Assembly: GCA_963834855.1 (NCBI GenBank)
Contig: CAWIDH010000022.1
Location: forward strand, 62,001 to 126,000
DNA length: 64,000 nt
Reading direction: 5' to 3'
Origin: DATJKD01 sp963834855
Lineage (GTDB): Bacteria > Pseudomonadota > Gammaproteobacteria > Steroidobacterales > Steroidobacteraceae
How positions within the stretch are numbered: position 1 is the stretch's first letter; each line of letters starts with the position of its first letter. The notes under the pieces were generated by a model. It was given only the letters and a program-made list of their open reading frames with translations. It had not been told where the DNA came from and did no database searches. A program made the position numbers and the translations under genes. Positions 62,468-64,000 of this stretch are shown here, in pieces.

Positions 62468-63290
62468 TCAACCGGTGACAATCGGAGCCCGGCCAGCGAC
62501 GACGAGCCCGAGCAGCAGCAGGCCGGCCGTGCCGGGCTCCGGCACGGAGCGGATCTGGGTCAGTGCGAACGTCAGCTCGGGATTCTCGAAGTCCTCGTCG
62601 AGATCCTCCTCGACGAGGATCAGGCCCACGCCCGGCGCGTAGTACTTGAATTCCCGGGCGTCGGGCTCGAGCTCGGTCGTCTCGAATATCCGCAGGACGT
62701 TCTCGAAGGTCCCGATGTCGAGCATCAGCTACGTCGATGAACGCGAAGATCGTGCCCTGGTCCAGCGCCTCGTCCGCCTCCGCGTGCTCCTGGAAGTAAT
62801 TGAAGCCGATGGTCAGGTCCGCCGGCATGATGAAGCCGGGCTCCGCGCCGTTGACGCCGGCCTTCCAGGCGCCCTCCGTGGTCTTGCCGATGAGGTTGCC
62901 GTCCTCGTCGTACTCGAATTTCGTCACGTCCTCGCCGAGGTACCAGACGTTGCCGAGGGTGTCCTGGGCAAAGTAGTCGAAGGTCTCCTCGACCAGCAGC
63001 CCGTCCTCGAATTCACGGTCCTGCTGGATGAACGTCTGCACACCGACGATCACCGGTCCCGGCCCGGTGTTGGTGTGCTCGAAGCGCTCGTCGACGGGCC
63101 CGTCCGCGTCGTGGCCGCTGTAGACGTACGTGCGGGTGTCGGTCATCGGGAAGTAGGGGTTGTCGATCGGCTGCGTCGGGTCGAAGACGGCCGCCGAGAA
63201 GTCCGGCAGGAACGTCTCGGCAGCCGCCGGCCAGGACCCGAGGCAGGCGACGGCAGTCGCCGCGAGCAGGGAAGGAAGAGTTGGCCGCAT
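62468..63290 (-). CDS. Second PEP-CTERM protein, one frameshift
   Basis: About 274 residues. Start MRPTLPSLLAATAVACL at 63290 after GGAGG; signal peptide to AAAE. Conserved core DNPYFPMTDTRTYVYSG, VEETFDYFAQDTLGNVWYLGED, MPADLTIGFNYFQEHAE. After about 62728 the frame changes: TFENVLRIFETTELEPD, KYYAPGVGLILVEED and C-terminal VPEPGTAGLLLLGLVVAGR, a clear PEP-CTERM signal, though the final tail is unusual (APIVTG). The 823-base span is off by one base. The core resembles a family often seen as secreted proteins of unknown function. Confidence 0.8.
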
Positions 63291-63386
63291 GGTGAAGTCC
63301 TCCGCGAGTGAACCGTGCTGGCAGGCACGAGCCCCGGGTTCCGCTGCGGCGGCAACCCCGGGATGTTTCGCGTGGCACGATATGAC

Positions 63387-63403
63387 AAGCAAGATCGGTG
63401 CCG
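63387..63403 (-). promoter_or_regulatory. Sigma-54 promoter of the second PEP-CTERM gene
   Basis: On the minus strand CGGCACCGATCTTGCTT has GG and GC ten bases apart and a TTGC -12 element. It lies about 85 bases before the start codon. It mirrors the promoter at 744-760, but I do not see the upstream direct repeats found there. Confidence 0.6.
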
Positions 63404-63615
63404 CGGAGCGAAACCGCCTGAAAATCAAGCCGTTTCTGCACGAAGCGACCTGAGGCGCAGCGCCGGCGGCCGGATTCCGTCAACTATTCCGACGCCCCGA
63501 CACAGACAGCTTCGGCGGTGCCCAGCGTGGAAAAAATGGATCGGCGGCACGGATCGCTGCTAGTCTCGTTGCAACGCAACACGAAGGCTTCCTGTCGCAA
63601 CACGGGGTTCTCCCG

Positions 63616-64000
63616 GTGAACCACACCCAGGCCATCGCCGTTCCGGACGCCCATCCGAGGGCCGGGCAACTGCTCTCCGGCGCCGACACCATCGTGCAGG
63701 TGCTCGCCGACGAGGGCGTTGCGGTCGTGTTCGGCTACAGCGGGGGCGCGATCCTGCCGACCTACGACGCCATCTTCCGCTACAACCAGGAACGGGTCGG
63801 ACGCCACGACGTGCCCCCGATGCCGCTCATCGTTCCGGCGAACGAGCAGGGCGCCGGGTTCATGGCCGCGGGATACGCGCGGGCGAGCGGGCGCGTCGGC
63901 GTGTGCCTGGTCACCTCCGGCCCGGGCGCGACCAACACCGTGACACCGGTGCGCGACTGCGCGGCGGATTCAGTGCCGATCGTCGTGATCTGCGGCCAGG
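63616..64000 (+). CDS. ilvB: Acetolactate synthase large subunit, N-terminal part
   Basis: Partial at the window edge, 128 residues seen, GTG start. TPP-enzyme N-terminal domain: VFGYSGGAILPTYDAIF, the catalytic Glu in NEQGAGFMAAGYARA, and LVTSGPGATNTVTPVRDC. It condenses pyruvate to acetolactate in valine/leucine/isoleucine synthesis. The NEQG and PVRDC variants indicate a particular AHAS subgroup, but a related TPP enzyme is possible until the C-terminal part is seen. ilvH is on the other strand, 1.3 kb away. 63404-63615 otherwise holds nothing clear. Confidence 0.8.
   Translation, partial: MNHTQAIAVPDAHPRAGQLLSGADTIVQVLADEGVAVVFGYSGGAILPTYDAIFRYNQERVGRHDVPPMPLIVPANEQGAGFMAAGYARASGRVGVCLVTSGPGATNTVTPVRDCAADSVPIVVICGQ

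Noticed and set aside
63530..63556. Sigma-54 promoter on the plus strand before acetolactate synthase (GGCACGGATCGCTGC)
   Set aside because: GG and GC are eleven bases apart, and sigma-54 tolerates only ten.
1..64000. CRISPR arrays, tRNA or rRNA genes, insertion sequences
   Set aside because: No regularly spaced repeats, cloverleaf-type sequences or transposase motifs were seen by eye; short RNAs could be missed without a covariance search.

Overview
The window is GC-rich, densely coded DNA from a Gammaproteobacterium. The best guess is an environmental lineage near Steroidobacterales, Woeseiaceae or Nevskiales. The evidence is a gammaproteobacterial-type GshA, a class I PHA synthase, a cbb3 oxidase cluster, PEP-CTERM proteins with sigma-54 promoters, and three large TonB-dependent receptors placed next to catabolic genes. 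No rRNA, tRNA, CRISPR array, integrase or transposase was seen. Assignments rest on reading the sequence and translations by eye; no database was searched.

Layout. 1-11264: housekeeping and stress genes, namely a PEP-CTERM protein, gshA, an isoaspartyl peptidase, pyruvate carboxylase, trxC, a CbpA-type DnaJ, a VIT1/CCC1 protein and a tandem universal stress protein. 11343-15236: a REC-PAS-GGDEF-EAL c-di-GMP protein, a membrane protein, a GFA protein and an Mth938-domain protein. 15302-19232: a gene fossil, then a TetR operator and a TetR-HlyD-ABC ATPase-permease operon laid out like E. coli cecR-ybhGFSR. 19311-23256: phaC with an FAD reductase and an SDR. 23513-27206: a PII gene behind a sigma-54 promoter, a [2Fe-2S] ferredoxin, a quinone oxidoreductase and an Omp85-type barrel protein. 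27177-33947: ccoNOQP with the ccoH-like, ccoI and ccoS maturation genes and a TauE/SafE-like protein.

34180-46189 is a compact divergent locus around an IclR regulator. A tight six-gene minus-strand operon encodes citryl-CoA lyase, a class III CoA-transferase, a MetE-like enzyme, a TonB receptor, a VOC protein and a second MetE-like enzyme. A plus-strand operon encodes an alpha/beta hydrolase, WrbA, a SnoaL-like protein, a SAM-methyltransferase-like protein and a MetF-like reductase. IclR-type palindromes (TTTCG-N5-CGAAA) lie at both promoters. Two MetE-like enzymes together with a MetF-like enzyme suggest a folate-linked methyl-transfer catabolic system; this is my main candidate for something undescribed.

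48245-61736 is a minus-strand run holding an aldoxime dehydratase, an AraC regulator, a nitrilase, an amidase, two TonB receptors, an MFS transporter, a GST, a class II HDAC-like hydrolase and a cupin. This looks like an aldoxime-nitrile-acid pathway joined to uptake and export functions. The window ends with ilvH, a second PEP-CTERM gene with its own sigma-54 promoter, and the start of an acetolactate synthase large subunit.

Eight otherwise good genes carry small indels, including the structural oxidase gene ccoO. That pattern points to uncorrected consensus errors at least as much as to real decay. True fossils are also present: a duplicated gst 5' end, a C-terminal TPR fragment, and a junction joining a Tat leader to a nucleotidyltransferase N-terminus. 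Palindromic REP-like pairs sit at 7403-7477, 10121-10174 and 34075-34160.
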